Assembly (NCBI GenBank): GCA_009925955.1
Contig: RFPX01000066.1
Span: 1-7,134 of the forward strand
Length of the DNA: 7,134 nt
Origin: Betaproteobacteria bacterium
GTDB taxonomy: Bacteria; Pseudomonadota; Gammaproteobacteria; Burkholderiales; Burkholderiaceae_C
Direction: 5' to 3'
The position numbers and the translations under genes are program-made. Each line of letters opens with the position of its first letter. Positions within the stretch are counted from its first letter, which is position 1. Shown here piece after piece: positions 1-5,739 of this stretch. Below the pieces are notes generated by a model, which had not been told where the DNA came from, did no database searches, and saw only the letters and a program-made list of their open reading frames with translations.

Positions 1-467
1 GCGGGCACCTTGGGTGCCGGGGCTCGGCGGTCCACCATGCCCGCCACGAACTGGTGCTCCGTGGGCAGCTCAGGCGCCACCACACGTTCCACCACACCAT
101 TCTTGAAGTGCACCGCCACGGCCAGACGCGTGGGCGACTTGTCGGTGCTGCCCGAGCGTTGGCTGACGAAGACGAAATCCCAACGGTTGGCGTGGAAGAC
201 ATCGGTGAGCATGGGGCTGCCCAGGATGTCTCGCACGTCTTCGCGGGGCATGCCAGGCTTGATGAGTGCCAGCTGCTCGCGGGTGACGACATTGCCCTGT
301 TGGATGTCCACCCGGTAGGGGGTCAGGCGCTCCAAAAGACCCGGCGCGCGCAGGGCCACCGCATCCGGGCGCGAAGCGCAGCCGCCCAGCAGGACCAGCG
401 CCAAGCACGCTGCTGCGCTCAACGATGGCTGGATGGCCCGGGGGGCACGCGGGGCTGCTGACAGCAT
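1..467 (-). CDS. bamE: BamE outer-membrane assembly lipoprotein, partial (C-terminus off the left edge)
   Basis: This encodes BamE (older names SmpA, OmlA), an accessory lipoprotein of the BAM complex that inserts beta-barrel proteins into the outer membrane from its periplasmic face. The 155 visible residues start with a signal peptide: Arg residues at 7 and 10, a hydrophobic stretch at 18-28, and a lipobox LGGC with the lipidated Cys at 30. The family core follows: LTPYRVDIQQGNVVTREQL (about 48-66), then IKPGMPREDVRDILGSPML (69-87), then DVFHANRWDFVF (89-100). The frame is still open at base 1, so the C-terminal end is missing. An in-frame ATG five codons upstream (base 482) is an alternative start. 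Neither start has a clear Shine-Dalgarno, and 467 gives the more usual signal peptide length. The gene is divergent from fur, a common arrangement in Burkholderiales. Identity is firm; the exact start is not. Confidence 0.92.
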   Translation of the reverse strand, partial: MLSAAPRAPRAIQPSLSAAACLALVLLGGCASRPDAVALRAPGLLERLTPYRVDIQQGNVVTREQLALIKPGMPREDVRDILGSPMLTDVFHANRWDFVFVSQRSGSTDKSPTRLAVAVHFKNGVVERVVAPELPTEHQFVAGMVDRRAPAPKVP

Positions 468-514
468 AGGATGGGCTTGCATCGAAGGTGCGCCCGTGTA
501 GGGCGTGCACTGGC

Positions 515-520
515 TATGAT
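515..520 (+). promoter_or_regulatory. Candidate -10 box for fur
   Basis: The plus strand reads TATGAT, five of six matches to TATAAT. It would place transcription start near 527 and leave a leader of about 53 bases before the fur ATG. The region at -35 (492-497, GCCCGT) does not match the consensus. No AT-rich Fur-box palindrome is visible in the bamE-fur gap, so autoregulation by Fur is not supported by sequence. Confidence 0.35.
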
Positions 521-526
521 GCGTCC

Positions 527-532
527 ATTCTA
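527..532 (-). promoter_or_regulatory. Candidate -10 box for bamE
   Basis: On the minus strand this reads TAGAAT, five of six matches to TATAAT. It lies about 60 bases upstream of the bamE start, in the divergent gap with fur. No good -35 hexamer is seen at 16-18 bases, so it is a weak call. Confidence 0.3.
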
Positions 533-579
533 GTGGCCTGCCCCCGGCCCCGATGCCCCCAGGAAGAGGGCTCCCCCCC

Positions 580-1008
580 ATGTCCCACGCCGACGAACTC
601 AAGAGCAGCGGCCTGAAGGCCACGCTGCCCCGCATCAAGATTCTGGAGGTATTCCAGAAGACCGCGCTGCGCCACATGACGGCCGAGGATGTGTACCGCG
701 CCTTGTTGGCCGAGGACGCCGACATCGGCCTGGCCACGGTGTACCGGGTGCTGATGCAGTTCGAGCAGGCCGGGCTGCTCACGCGCAGCAACTTCGAAAG
801 CGGCAAGTCCGTCTTTGAACTCAACCAGGGCCAGCACCACGACCACCTGGTGTGCCTGAGCTGCGGCCGGGTTGAAGAGTTCTATGACCCCGCGATTGAG
901 GCCCGCCAACGCGCCATTGCGCAGGAGCGCGGCTTTGAGCTGGCCGACCACAGCCTGTCGCTGTATGCGGAGTGTCTGAAGCGGGACTGCCCGCACCGCC
1001 CCCGCTGA
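580..1008 (+). CDS. fur: Ferric uptake regulator Fur
   Basis: This encodes a 142-residue cytoplasmic metal-dependent repressor, the usual length for Fur. Residues 1-83 form the winged-helix DNA-binding part, including GLKATLPRIKILEVFQ (11-26) and the helix DIGLATVYRVLMQFEQAGLL (48-67). The dimerisation part carries the HHDH metal-site motif at 86-89, a CxxC pair at Cys92/Cys95 and a second pair at Cys132/Cys137. In the family the histidine and acidic residues bind Fe(II)/Zn(II) and repress iron-uptake genes when iron is replete. The frame opens at an earlier ATG (553), but ATG 580 is preferred: AGGAAGAGGG at 561-570 is well spaced before it, and it gives the usual family N-terminus MSHADELKSSGLKATLPR. 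The gene converges on hprK, whose frame runs 188 bases into its 3' end on the other strand. Confidence 0.96.
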   Translation: MSHADELKSSGLKATLPRIKILEVFQKTALRHMTAEDVYRALLAEDADIGLATVYRVLMQFEQAGLLTRSNFESGKSVFELNQGQHHDHLVCLSCGRVEEFYDPAIEARQRAIAQERGFELADHSLSLYAECLKRDCPHRPR

Positions 1009-2011
1009 TCGCGCCGCTTTCCATGGCCGCCTGGTGGCGGCTGAGGAACTCTTGATAGGTGTCGATGCCCCGCAGCTGCAGCACGGTGTTGCGCACGGCA
1101 GCCTCCACCAACACCGCCAGGTTGCGCCCGGCGTCCACGGCAATCACCACCTTGCGCACCGGCAGGCCCAGCACTTCCTCGTACAGTGGCTCATGGGGCA
1201 GGCGCTCGAATTCGCGCTCCATGGTCTCGCGGCGCACCAGGTGCACGATCAGCTTCAGGCGCATCTTGCGGCGCACCGCGGTTTCGCCAAAGATGGCCTT
1301 GATGTCCAGCAGGCCGATGCCGCGCACCTCCATGAGGTTCATCAGCAAGGCGGGGCACCGCCCCTCGATGGCGGTCTGCGACACACGGAAAAGATCCACC
1401 GCGTCGTCGGCCACCAGTCCATGCCCGCGGGACACCAGCTCCAAGCCGAGTTCGCTCTTGCCCAGGCCCGATTCGCCCGTGAGCAGCACCCCCAGGCCCA
1501 AGATGTCCATGAACACCCCATGCCGCGTGGTCCGCTCGGCCAGCAAGTGGCCCAAGTAGGTGCGCAGCACGTCGATCACATGGCCCGCGGAGCTGCTGGT
1601 TTGGAACAGGGGAATCTCGGCGCGGTCGCACATGGCCACCAGCCGGTCTGGCGGCGTCTGCGCATCGGCCACGATCAGCACTGGGGGCTCCAGGGTGACG
1701 ATGCGGGAAATCCGCCGCTCGGCCACTTCGGCCGACGGGTGGCTGAGGTAGGCCACTTCGCGTGAACCCACCAGCTGCACCCGGTAGGGGTGGATGTAGT
1801 TGAGGTAGCCAATAAGGTCGGCCGCCGACCGCGCTTGGGCAATGGCCGACTCTGCAAAGTGGCGCTCAGGGTGGGCATGGCCGGCCACCCACTCCCAGCG
1901 CAGGGTGTCCCGGTGTTCCTCGAACAGCGCCTCGGCACTCAGCAGTGCCTGCCGGCGGCGGGAAGAAGAGCGCTCTGGGGGGTTCAAGCCACCGACTTCA
2001 AGGGTTGCCAC
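821..2011 (-). CDS. hprK: HPr kinase/phosphorylase HprK with an unusual C-terminal extension
   Basis: HprK phosphorylates and dephosphorylates a serine of HPr-type PTS carriers. In betaproteobacteria it sits beside the nitrogen-type PTS genes and is thought to act on that regulatory branch. The N-terminal domain covers about residues 24-155, including IGYLNYIHPYRVQLVG. The kinase domain has HGVFMDILGLG at 164-174, Walker A GESGLGKS at 179-186, the acidic pair in VADDAVD (200-206), and the signature EVRGIGLLDIKAIFGETA (228-245). Family similarity ends near LRGIDTYQEFLSRHQAAMES (313-332). The remaining 64 residues or so, rich in Gly, Ser, Arg and Pro, are encoded antisense to the end of fur, because no stop occurs earlier. 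The start shown is a GTG overlapping ptsN by 28 bases. A TTG at 1987 would give a four-base TTGA overlap instead. Neither start has a well-placed ribosome binding site, though translational coupling to ptsN is likely. Confidence 0.93.
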   Translation of the reverse strand: MATLEVGGLNPPERSSSRRRQALLSAEALFEEHRDTLRWEWVAGHAHPERHFAESAIAQARSAADLIGYLNYIHPYRVQLVGSREVAYLSHPSAEVAERRISRIVTLEPPVLIVADAQTPPDRLVAMCDRAEIPLFQTSSSAGHVIDVLRTYLGHLLAERTTRHGVFMDILGLGVLLTGESGLGKSELGLELVSRGHGLVADDAVDLFRVSQTAIEGRCPALLMNLMEVRGIGLLDIKAIFGETAVRRKMRLKLIVHLVRRETMEREFERLPHEPLYEEVLGLPVRKVVIAVDAGRNLAVLVEAAVRNTVLQLRGIDTYQEFLSRHQAAMESGAISGGGAGSPASDTPHTATGCGRPAQSRAPAQWRVGGPQSRGHRTLQPGRSSGTPGGRGAGPG

Positions 2012-2454
2012 TCCTGAATCAGCCGGTGTACCGTGGCCGCGTCGGGCTCGGTCTTGAGCCGTTCGCGCAAGGCGCGGTCGCTGAGCAGTTCGGCGATCTC
2101 AGACAAGATTTCCAAGTGCCGCTGCGTGGCGGCCTCGGGCACGAGCAGCACGATGAGCAGGCTCACCGGTTCGTCGTCAGGGGCATCGAAGGCGATGGGC
2201 TCGCGGGCCCGCAGCACCGCGGCCATGGGGTTCTTCAATCCCTTGATGCGCCCATGGGGAATGGCCACCCCGTGGCCCAATCCGGTGGAACCCAGGCGCT
2301 CACGGGCGAACAGGTTGTCGCTGACGGTGGCGCGCGGGATCGACTGCAGGTTCTCAAACAGCAGACCGGCATGCTCGAACACGCGCTTCTTGCTGGTGAC
2401 GTCCACATCCACCAGCACATGGGCGGGTGGCAGGATGGCGGCGAGTCGGTTCAT
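1984..2454 (-). CDS. ptsN: PTS IIA-like nitrogen regulatory protein PtsN (EIIA-Ntr)
   Basis: This encodes a 156-residue EIIA of the nitrogen PTS, a cytoplasmic phosphocarrier that receives phosphate from NPr and regulates partner proteins rather than transporting sugar. The phosphorylated histidine is His67 in HGVAIPHGRIKG (61-72). The following IAFDAPDDEPVSLLIVLLVP and HLEILSEIAELLSD stretches are typical of the family. The frame extends upstream to 2550, but ATG 2454 is chosen: it gives the family N-terminus MNRLAAILPPAHVLV, and a perfect -10 box lies between 2454 and 2550, so the longer protein would start upstream of its own promoter. No strong Shine-Dalgarno is visible. It is followed directly by overlapping hprK, and the two probably form one transcript. 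Confidence 0.95.
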   Translation of the reverse strand: MNRLAAILPPAHVLVDVDVTSKKRVFEHAGLLFENLQSIPRATVSDNLFARERLGSTGLGHGVAIPHGRIKGLKNPMAAVLRAREPIAFDAPDDEPVSLLIVLLVPEAATQRHLEILSEIAELLSDRALRERLKTEPDAATVHRLIQEWQPLKSVA

Positions 2455-2482
2455 GGCGCTGGCGCGGCGAAATCGGTGGGAG

Positions 2483-2488
2483 ATTATA
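2483..2488 (-). promoter_or_regulatory. Candidate promoter -10 box for ptsN-hprK
   Basis: The minus strand reads TATAAT, a perfect -10 hexamer, 28 bases upstream of the ptsN ATG. It predicts a 5' leader of about 22 bases. The -35 region is GC-rich without a TTGACA match, and there is no extended TG motif, so activator help or a weak promoter is possible. Its position just after the terminator downstream of hpf supports independent transcription of ptsN-hprK. Confidence 0.55.
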
Positions 2489-2552
2489 GGAACGACACCG
2501 CCTGCGCGCCCGACTAAATGTGAGCCCATGCCCAAGGGCCGCGCGCCCAAGC

Positions 2553-2576
2553 AAAAGGGGTGGCCGAGCCACCCCT
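2553..2576 (-). terminator. Intrinsic terminator downstream of the hpf-like gene
   Basis: On the minus strand the sequence folds as AGGGGTGGC, loop TCG, GCCACCCCT: a perfect nine-pair stem of which eight pairs precede the T-run. TTTT follows at once. It lies 35 bases after the hpf stop and about 65 bases before the ptsN -10 box, so it would separate hpf transcription from ptsN-hprK. On the plus strand no T-run follows, so it looks one-directional. Confidence 0.75.
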
Positions 2577-2590
2577 GGGTTTGCGCCGTC

Positions 2591-2607
2591 GCGGGCCCAT
2601 GGCCCGC
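2591..2607 (-). repeat. Perfect hairpin immediately after the hpf stop codon
   Basis: GCGGGCC and GGCCCGC form a perfect seven-pair stem around a three-base loop. It begins four bases after the hpf stop codon and precedes the terminator hairpin. With no T-run of its own, it may protect the transcript 3' end or help termination. Confidence 0.5.
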
Positions 2608-2610
2608 GGC

Positions 2611-2793
2611 TCAGCCGTTGATCGACAGGCTGCGCTTGGGGGAATCGTGGTGGTGGTCTTGCACCCGGTCTTTGTGGCGCACCACTTGCCGGTCTAGTTT
2701 GTCCATGAGCTGGTCAATGGCGGCGTAAAGGTCTTCGTGGCTCTGCTCCACAAAGATGTCGCGGCCCTTGACATGAAGCGTCACTTCCGCCAA
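2611..2793 (-). pseudogene. hpf: Ribosome hibernation-promoting factor, N-terminal half missing
   Basis: The 60 codons encode the C-terminal half of an HPF/YfiA-family protein, which binds the 30S decoding region and promotes inactive ribosome dimers in stationary phase. AEVTLHVKGRDIFVEQ, then DLYAAIDQLMDKLDRQV and VRHKDRVQ, align with E. coli HPF from about its residue 51 to its end (ATLHVNGGEIHAS, MYAAIDGLIDKLARQL, KHKDKLK). The family is normally about 95-115 residues, so roughly 50 N-terminal residues (first strands and first helix) are absent. A TAA in the same frame at 2809-2811 closes off the upstream sequence. I read all three minus frames up to 3000 and found no trace of the missing part. 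The only early start is TTG 2793, with no ribosome binding site. It is probably a 5'-deleted pseudogene or an assembly gap; a functional short protein is possible but less likely. Confidence 0.72.
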
Positions 2794-2890
2794 GAGGGTT
2801 GATGAGGTTTAAACGCTTGCCCATCGGGCCCCAGCCGCGCCATCGTGTTTCTGGTCTGCCAGCTTGAAATGTCAGCCCGATGTCAGGCCC

Positions 2891-2919
2891 AGGGTACGCC
2901 CGAAACAACCGATTGGCAA
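2891..2919 (-). promoter_or_regulatory. Weak candidate promoter reading toward hpf
   Basis: The minus strand has TTGCCA (five of six matches to TTGACA), a 17-base spacer, then TACCCT (matches at the first, second and last -10 positions). It would start transcription near 2884, about 90 bases before the truncated hpf frame. This could be the original hpf promoter left upstream of a deletion. Confidence 0.25.
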
Positions 2920-2961
2920 GGGACCCGTGGCCCCCGAAAGCCCGCACCGGCAGCCCTGGGG

Positions 2962-2970
2962 TGACATAAT
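2962..2970 (+). promoter_or_regulatory. Candidate extended -10 promoter for corA
   Basis: TGACATAAT fits the extended -10 pattern TGn followed by CATAAT (five of six to TATAAT). No -35 hexamer is evident, which is normal for extended -10 promoters. Transcription would begin near 2977, at the left arm of the first leader hairpin, giving a corA leader of about 228 bases. Confidence 0.4.
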
Positions 2971-2975
2971 CCAAA

Positions 2976-3003
2976 CCAAGCGAACTACCGGAGCCACGCT
3001 TGG
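2976..3003 (+). repeat. corA leader hairpin 1
   Basis: CCAAGCG (2976-2982) and CGCTTGG (2997-3003) form a perfect seven-pair stem with a 14-base loop. It would lie at the very 5' end of the transcript if the 2962-2970 promoter is right. Confidence 0.5.
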
Positions 3004-3009
3004 ACCCCA

Positions 3010-3024
3010 GTCACCCTTGGTGAC
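3010..3024 (+). repeat. corA leader hairpin 2
   Basis: GTCACC, loop CTT, GGTGAC: a perfect six-pair stem with a tight three-base loop. As DNA it is also a compact palindrome that could be a protein site. Confidence 0.45.
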
Positions 3025-3043
3025 CGTCCCCTGCGCCGCGGTG

Positions 3044-3093
3044 GAGCCCTGTTGACCAGGCTCATCCCACCGCCCTGAGCCCTTGACGGCTCA
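3044..3093 (+). repeat. corA leader: alternating GAGCC/GGCTC arms, two related hairpins
   Basis: Four alternating complementary arms lie here: GAGCC at 3044-3048, GGCTCA at 3059-3064, TGAGCC at 3076-3081 and GGCTCA at 3088-3093. The outer pairs form two related hairpins, each with TTGAC in its loop. The two middle arms can pair with each other instead, so the folds exclude one another. That layout is what an attenuation-type switch would need, but no T-run follows and no terminator is visible. Confidence 0.45.
3052..3078 (+). CDS. Possible leader peptide upstream of corA (eight codons)
   Basis: A tiny frame runs from TTG to TGA and would encode MTRLIPPP. GGAG at 3043-3046 lies five bases before the TTG, a reasonable ribosome binding site. 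Three consecutive proline codons directly before the stop are a strong ribosome-pausing context, and the stop codon lies inside the TGAGCC hairpin arm. Proline-rich leader peptides control some Mg2+ transporter genes (mgtL upstream of Salmonella mgtA), which makes the position before corA suggestive. The frame is so short that chance is a serious alternative. Confidence 0.25.
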   Translation: MTRLIPPP

Positions 3094-3204
3094 GACCCAA
3101 TCGCCGCGCGGGGTTGACGGATTTCACTTCCCTCACAACCCCGGCCGTACGAACCCGCCGCCCAAGCAGTGGCAGGTCCGTCAGGCAAAGCGGAGACGCG
3201 GCAC

Positions 3205-4179
3205 ATGCTCAATGTGTTCACGCTGGACAGCGACGGCCAACGCGGCCGGCTGCTGCAGCAGGAAATCCATGGACCCCACGACCTGGTGCGCCTGGCACCC
3301 GTGTGGGTCGACCTTGAAGCCCCCACTGCAGAGGAAAAGGCCTGGGTGTCGTCCCGCTATGGCCTGACGATTCCCGAGGATGCGGTGGACGACGACATCG
3401 AAGAGTCGGCCCGCTTCTATGAGGAGGACAACGGCGAACTGCACATCCGATCGGACTTTCTGGTCGACGATGCCGATGGCCCGCGCAACGTGCGGGTGGC
3501 CTTCATCATGCAGGCCGGCGTCCTGTTCTCGGTGCGCAAGGAGGACATTCCCGTCATTCGCCTGCTGCGCCTGCGCGCGCGTCGCACCCCCTCGCTGATC
3601 GAGGACGCCAAGGACGTGCTGCTCAAGCTCTACGATGCCGATGCCGAGTATTCGGCCGACACCCTGGAGGGCATCTATGACCGGCTCGAGCTGGTCAGCG
3701 CACGGGTGCTCAAGCAAGACGTCAACGACGAGGCGGCGGCCCAGGTGCTGTCGGCCATCGCGCGCGAGGAAGACTTGAACGGCCGTATCCGCCGTAACGT
3801 CATGGACACCCGACGCGCCGTGAGCTTCATGATGCGCAGTCGGATGCTCGGTGCCGAGCAGTTCGAAGAAGCGCGCCAGATCCTGCGCGACATCGACTCG
3901 CTGGACTCACACACCGCCTTCCTGTTTGACAAGATCAACTTCCTGATGGATGCAACCGTCGGCTTCATCAACATCAACCAGAACAAGATCATCAAGATCT
4001 TCTCCGTGGCCAGTGTGGGGCTGTTGCCGCCCACGTTGATTGCCAGCATCTACGGCATGAATTTCCAGTTCATGCCCGAGCTGCAGTGGGAGTACGGCTA
4101 CCCCTTTGGCATTGCGCTGATGTTGGCATCGGTGGCCGCACCCTTCATCTACTTCCGCCGCAAGGGCTGGCTGCGCTGA
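3205..4179 (+). CDS. corA: CorA family magnesium/cobalt transporter
   Basis: This encodes a 324-residue inner-membrane channel of the CorA metal ion transporter family, which works as a pentamer and takes up Mg2+ (and Co2+/Ni2+) down the membrane potential. The large cytoplasmic N-terminal domain has WVDLEAPTAEEKAWV (34-48), an acidic stretch VDDDIEESARFYEED (61-75), and a long helix region about 140-262. Two transmembrane helices end the protein: about 263-283, followed by the signature YGMN at 283-286 with FQFMPEL in the loop, and about 300-317. The basic tail RRKGWLR follows. ATG 3205 is chosen because GGAG at 3192-3195 lies nine bases before it; the upstream frame to 3169 lacks family features. 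The gene stands alone on the plus strand behind a long structured leader and ends exactly against the convergent kinase gene. Confidence 0.95.
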   Translation: MLNVFTLDSDGQRGRLLQQEIHGPHDLVRLAPVWVDLEAPTAEEKAWVSSRYGLTIPEDAVDDDIEESARFYEEDNGELHIRSDFLVDDADGPRNVRVAFIMQAGVLFSVRKEDIPVIRLLRLRARRTPSLIEDAKDVLLKLYDADAEYSADTLEGIYDRLELVSARVLKQDVNDEAAAQVLSAIAREEDLNGRIRRNVMDTRRAVSFMMRSRMLGAEQFEEARQILRDIDSLDSHTAFLFDKINFLMDATVGFININQNKIIKIFSVASVGLLPPTLIASIYGMNFQFMPELQWEYGYPFGIALMLASVAAPFIYFRRKGWLR

Positions 4180-5739
4180 TCAGGCCAAGGGTGCGGCATT
4201 GAAGCGCACCGAGAAGCGGGTGCCCGGGTGGGTCACGCCCGGGCCGCGGCTGCGGGTGTCCTCCACGCTGATCGTCCCCCCGTGCCGATCCACGATCTCG
4301 CGCACGATGGCCAGCCCCAGACCGGATCCATCAACCTCGGTCCCCAAGGCCCTGTAAAAGGGCTGGAACACGAGTTCACGCTCGGCCTCGGGTATGCCCA
4401 CGCCGCTGTCCTCCACCTGCAGCACCGCCACGCGCCCGTAGTGGTCGTGCAGCACCCGAACGGTGACGGTGCCGCCAGCGGGTGTGTAGATCAAGGCGTT
4501 GTCCACCAGGTTGCGAAGCAGCTCGCGGATGAGCACCGGCTGGCCCAGCAGCTGCAGCGGGGCCCGTCCTGGCGGCGGCGGGGGCGGCGGCTCGTAACCG
4601 AGGTCGATGCGCAGGTCCAGGGCCCGTTGCACGAAATCTTCCACCGTCTCCAAGGCGATGGCCTGCAGGTCCACACGCTGGCGGCGCAAGGCCTGCTCGG
4701 GGTCCTCGGCCCGCGCCATGGCCAGCAGCTGGTTGACCATGCGGGTGGCGTTTTGCGAGGCCCTGGCGATCTGCTGCAGGCTGCGCCTGGCCTGCTCGGC
4801 ATCCTGGCCCTGCAGCATCTCGCGCTGCGCCAACTCGGCCTGCATCCGCAGGCCCGCCAAGGGGGTCTTCAGCTGGTGAGCCGCATCGGCCAGAAAGCGC
4901 TTCTGTGTGGCCACCGACTGCTCCAGGCGCGACAACAGGTCGTTGACCGCATTGACCAGTGGGGTCACCTCTTCCGGCGCGTCACGGGGGTCGATGGGGG
5001 ACAAATCCTGGCTGCGCCGCGCGCGAATCCGGCGCTGCAACACCTCCAGCGGGGCCAAGCCCCGGCTCAGCGCCATCCACACCAGCAAGACGGCCAAGGG
5101 CAGGATCGCGTACTGGGGCAGCAGCACGCCCTTGAGCACCTCGGTGGCCAAGAGGCTACGCTCGCCCAAGGTTTCAGCCACCTGGACCAGCGGCGGCTGC
5201 TCGCCGGACCGTTCCACCCGTTCGTACAGCCACATCCAGGCCACCCGCATGGGCACTTCGTCCACCTCGATGTCGGCCAAGAGAATACGGTCGTTGACCG
5301 TCCCCCGCTGCACAGGCTCCAAGGCCGACACCTCTTGGGGGGGCAATGGCAGCGCCGCATTGCCCACCACCAGTTCGCCGTGCAGCCCCAGCACTTGCAC
5401 CTGCCGATGGCCATCGGCCTGGCCCACCAGCAACGCCTCCAGCGGGAAATCCAGGCCCACGCGCGTGGCGTTGGGCCCGTCTGGCAGGCGAACCAGCTCG
5501 CGCGCCACGGCCTGCACCAGGTACTCCAGTTCGCGGTCGTGCGGCTTGTTGGCGATGTTCTGCGAAATCAGCCAGGTCAGGGCGACGCTCAGCGGCCACA
5601 ACAGCAGCAGGGGCACCAGCATCCAGTCCAACATCTCGCCGAACAGCGAGCGTTGGGATCCTCGGCGGCGTGGCGCCGGCGCTTTGGGCTCAGCCAGGGA
5701 TCTTCTCCAGGCAGTAGCCCAAGCCACGGACGGTGGCAA
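4180..5739 (-). CDS. Two-component sensor histidine kinase (TctE/QseC-like)
   Basis: This encodes an inner-membrane sensor kinase of about 519 residues that phosphorylates the response regulator encoded just upstream. Transmembrane helix 1 is at about 41-60, a periplasmic sensor region at about 61-205, and helix 2 at about 206-225, followed by a HAMP-like linker. The H-box FLADAAHQLKTPLAG places the phosphorylated histidine at 288. The ATPase domain has the N-box ELLRNLVDNALIYTP (Asn414), G1 DSGVGIP (444-450), the F-box FQPFYRA and G2 GSGLGLAI (471-478). A run of seven prolines (384-390) lies early in the ATPase domain. The TTG start at 5739 is tentative: GTG 5727 and CTG 5697 are alternatives. 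The CTG has the best binding site (GGAG seven bases before it) and an eight-base overlap with the regulator stop. The signal sensed cannot be read from the sequence. Confidence 0.9.
   Translation of the reverse strand: MPPSVAWATAWRRSLAEPKAPAPRRRGSQRSLFGEMLDWMLVPLLLLWPLSVALTWLISQNIANKPHDRELEYLVQAVARELVRLPDGPNATRVGLDFPLEALLVGQADGHRQVQVLGLHGELVVGNAALPLPPQEVSALEPVQRGTVNDRILLADIEVDEVPMRVAWMWLYERVERSGEQPPLVQVAETLGERSLLATEVLKGVLLPQYAILPLAVLLVWMALSRGLAPLEVLQRRIRARRSQDLSPIDPRDAPEEVTPLVNAVNDLLSRLEQSVATQKRFLADAAHQLKTPLAGLRMQAELAQREMLQGQDAEQARRSLQQIARASQNATRMVNQLLAMARAEDPEQALRRQRVDLQAIALETVEDFVQRALDLRIDLGYEPPPPPPPGRAPLQLLGQPVLIRELLRNLVDNALIYTPAGGTVTVRVLHDHYGRVAVLQVEDSGVGIPEAERELVFQPFYRALGTEVDGSGLGLAIVREIVDRHGGTISVEDTRSRGPGVTHPGTRFSVRFNAAPLA

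Larger units (their letters stand above)
2794..3204. other. Gene-free region: lost hpf 5' end and structured corA leader
   Basis: No intact gene is recognised here. The left part (about 2794-2960) is where the hpf 5' end and promoter should be. It holds the palindrome GTTTAAAC at 2807-2814 and one weak minus-strand promoter candidate. The right part (2960-3204) holds a candidate corA promoter and a leader with at least four hairpins and several short proline-containing frames. Longer open frames crossing this region on both strands resemble no family I know and look like high-GC shadows. Confidence 0.6.

Noticed and set aside
468..579. Possible Fur box in the bamE-fur gap
   Set aside because: No stretch resembles the GATAAT-type AT-rich palindrome; the gap is GC-rich.
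514..1143. A 209-codon minus-strand frame covering all of fur
   Set aside because: It is codon-aligned antisense to fur and resembles no family; Fur itself is unmistakable.
1034..1765. A 243-codon plus-strand frame opposite hprK
   Set aside because: Antisense shadow of a well-supported gene, with His/Gln-rich low-complexity composition.
2714..2974. A minus-strand frame overlapping hpf that might carry its missing N-terminus in another frame
   Set aside because: Its translation contains none of the HPF N-terminal pattern, so a simple frameshift does not explain the truncated gene.
2962..3204. Known Mg2+ riboswitch (M-box) before corA
   Set aside because: The conserved M-box core was not recognised, and the class is typical of other phyla; only generic hairpins are supported.
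3083..3367. A 94-codon plus-strand frame overlapping the corA start
   Set aside because: It starts at TTG without a ribosome binding site and reads through corA in the wrong frame.
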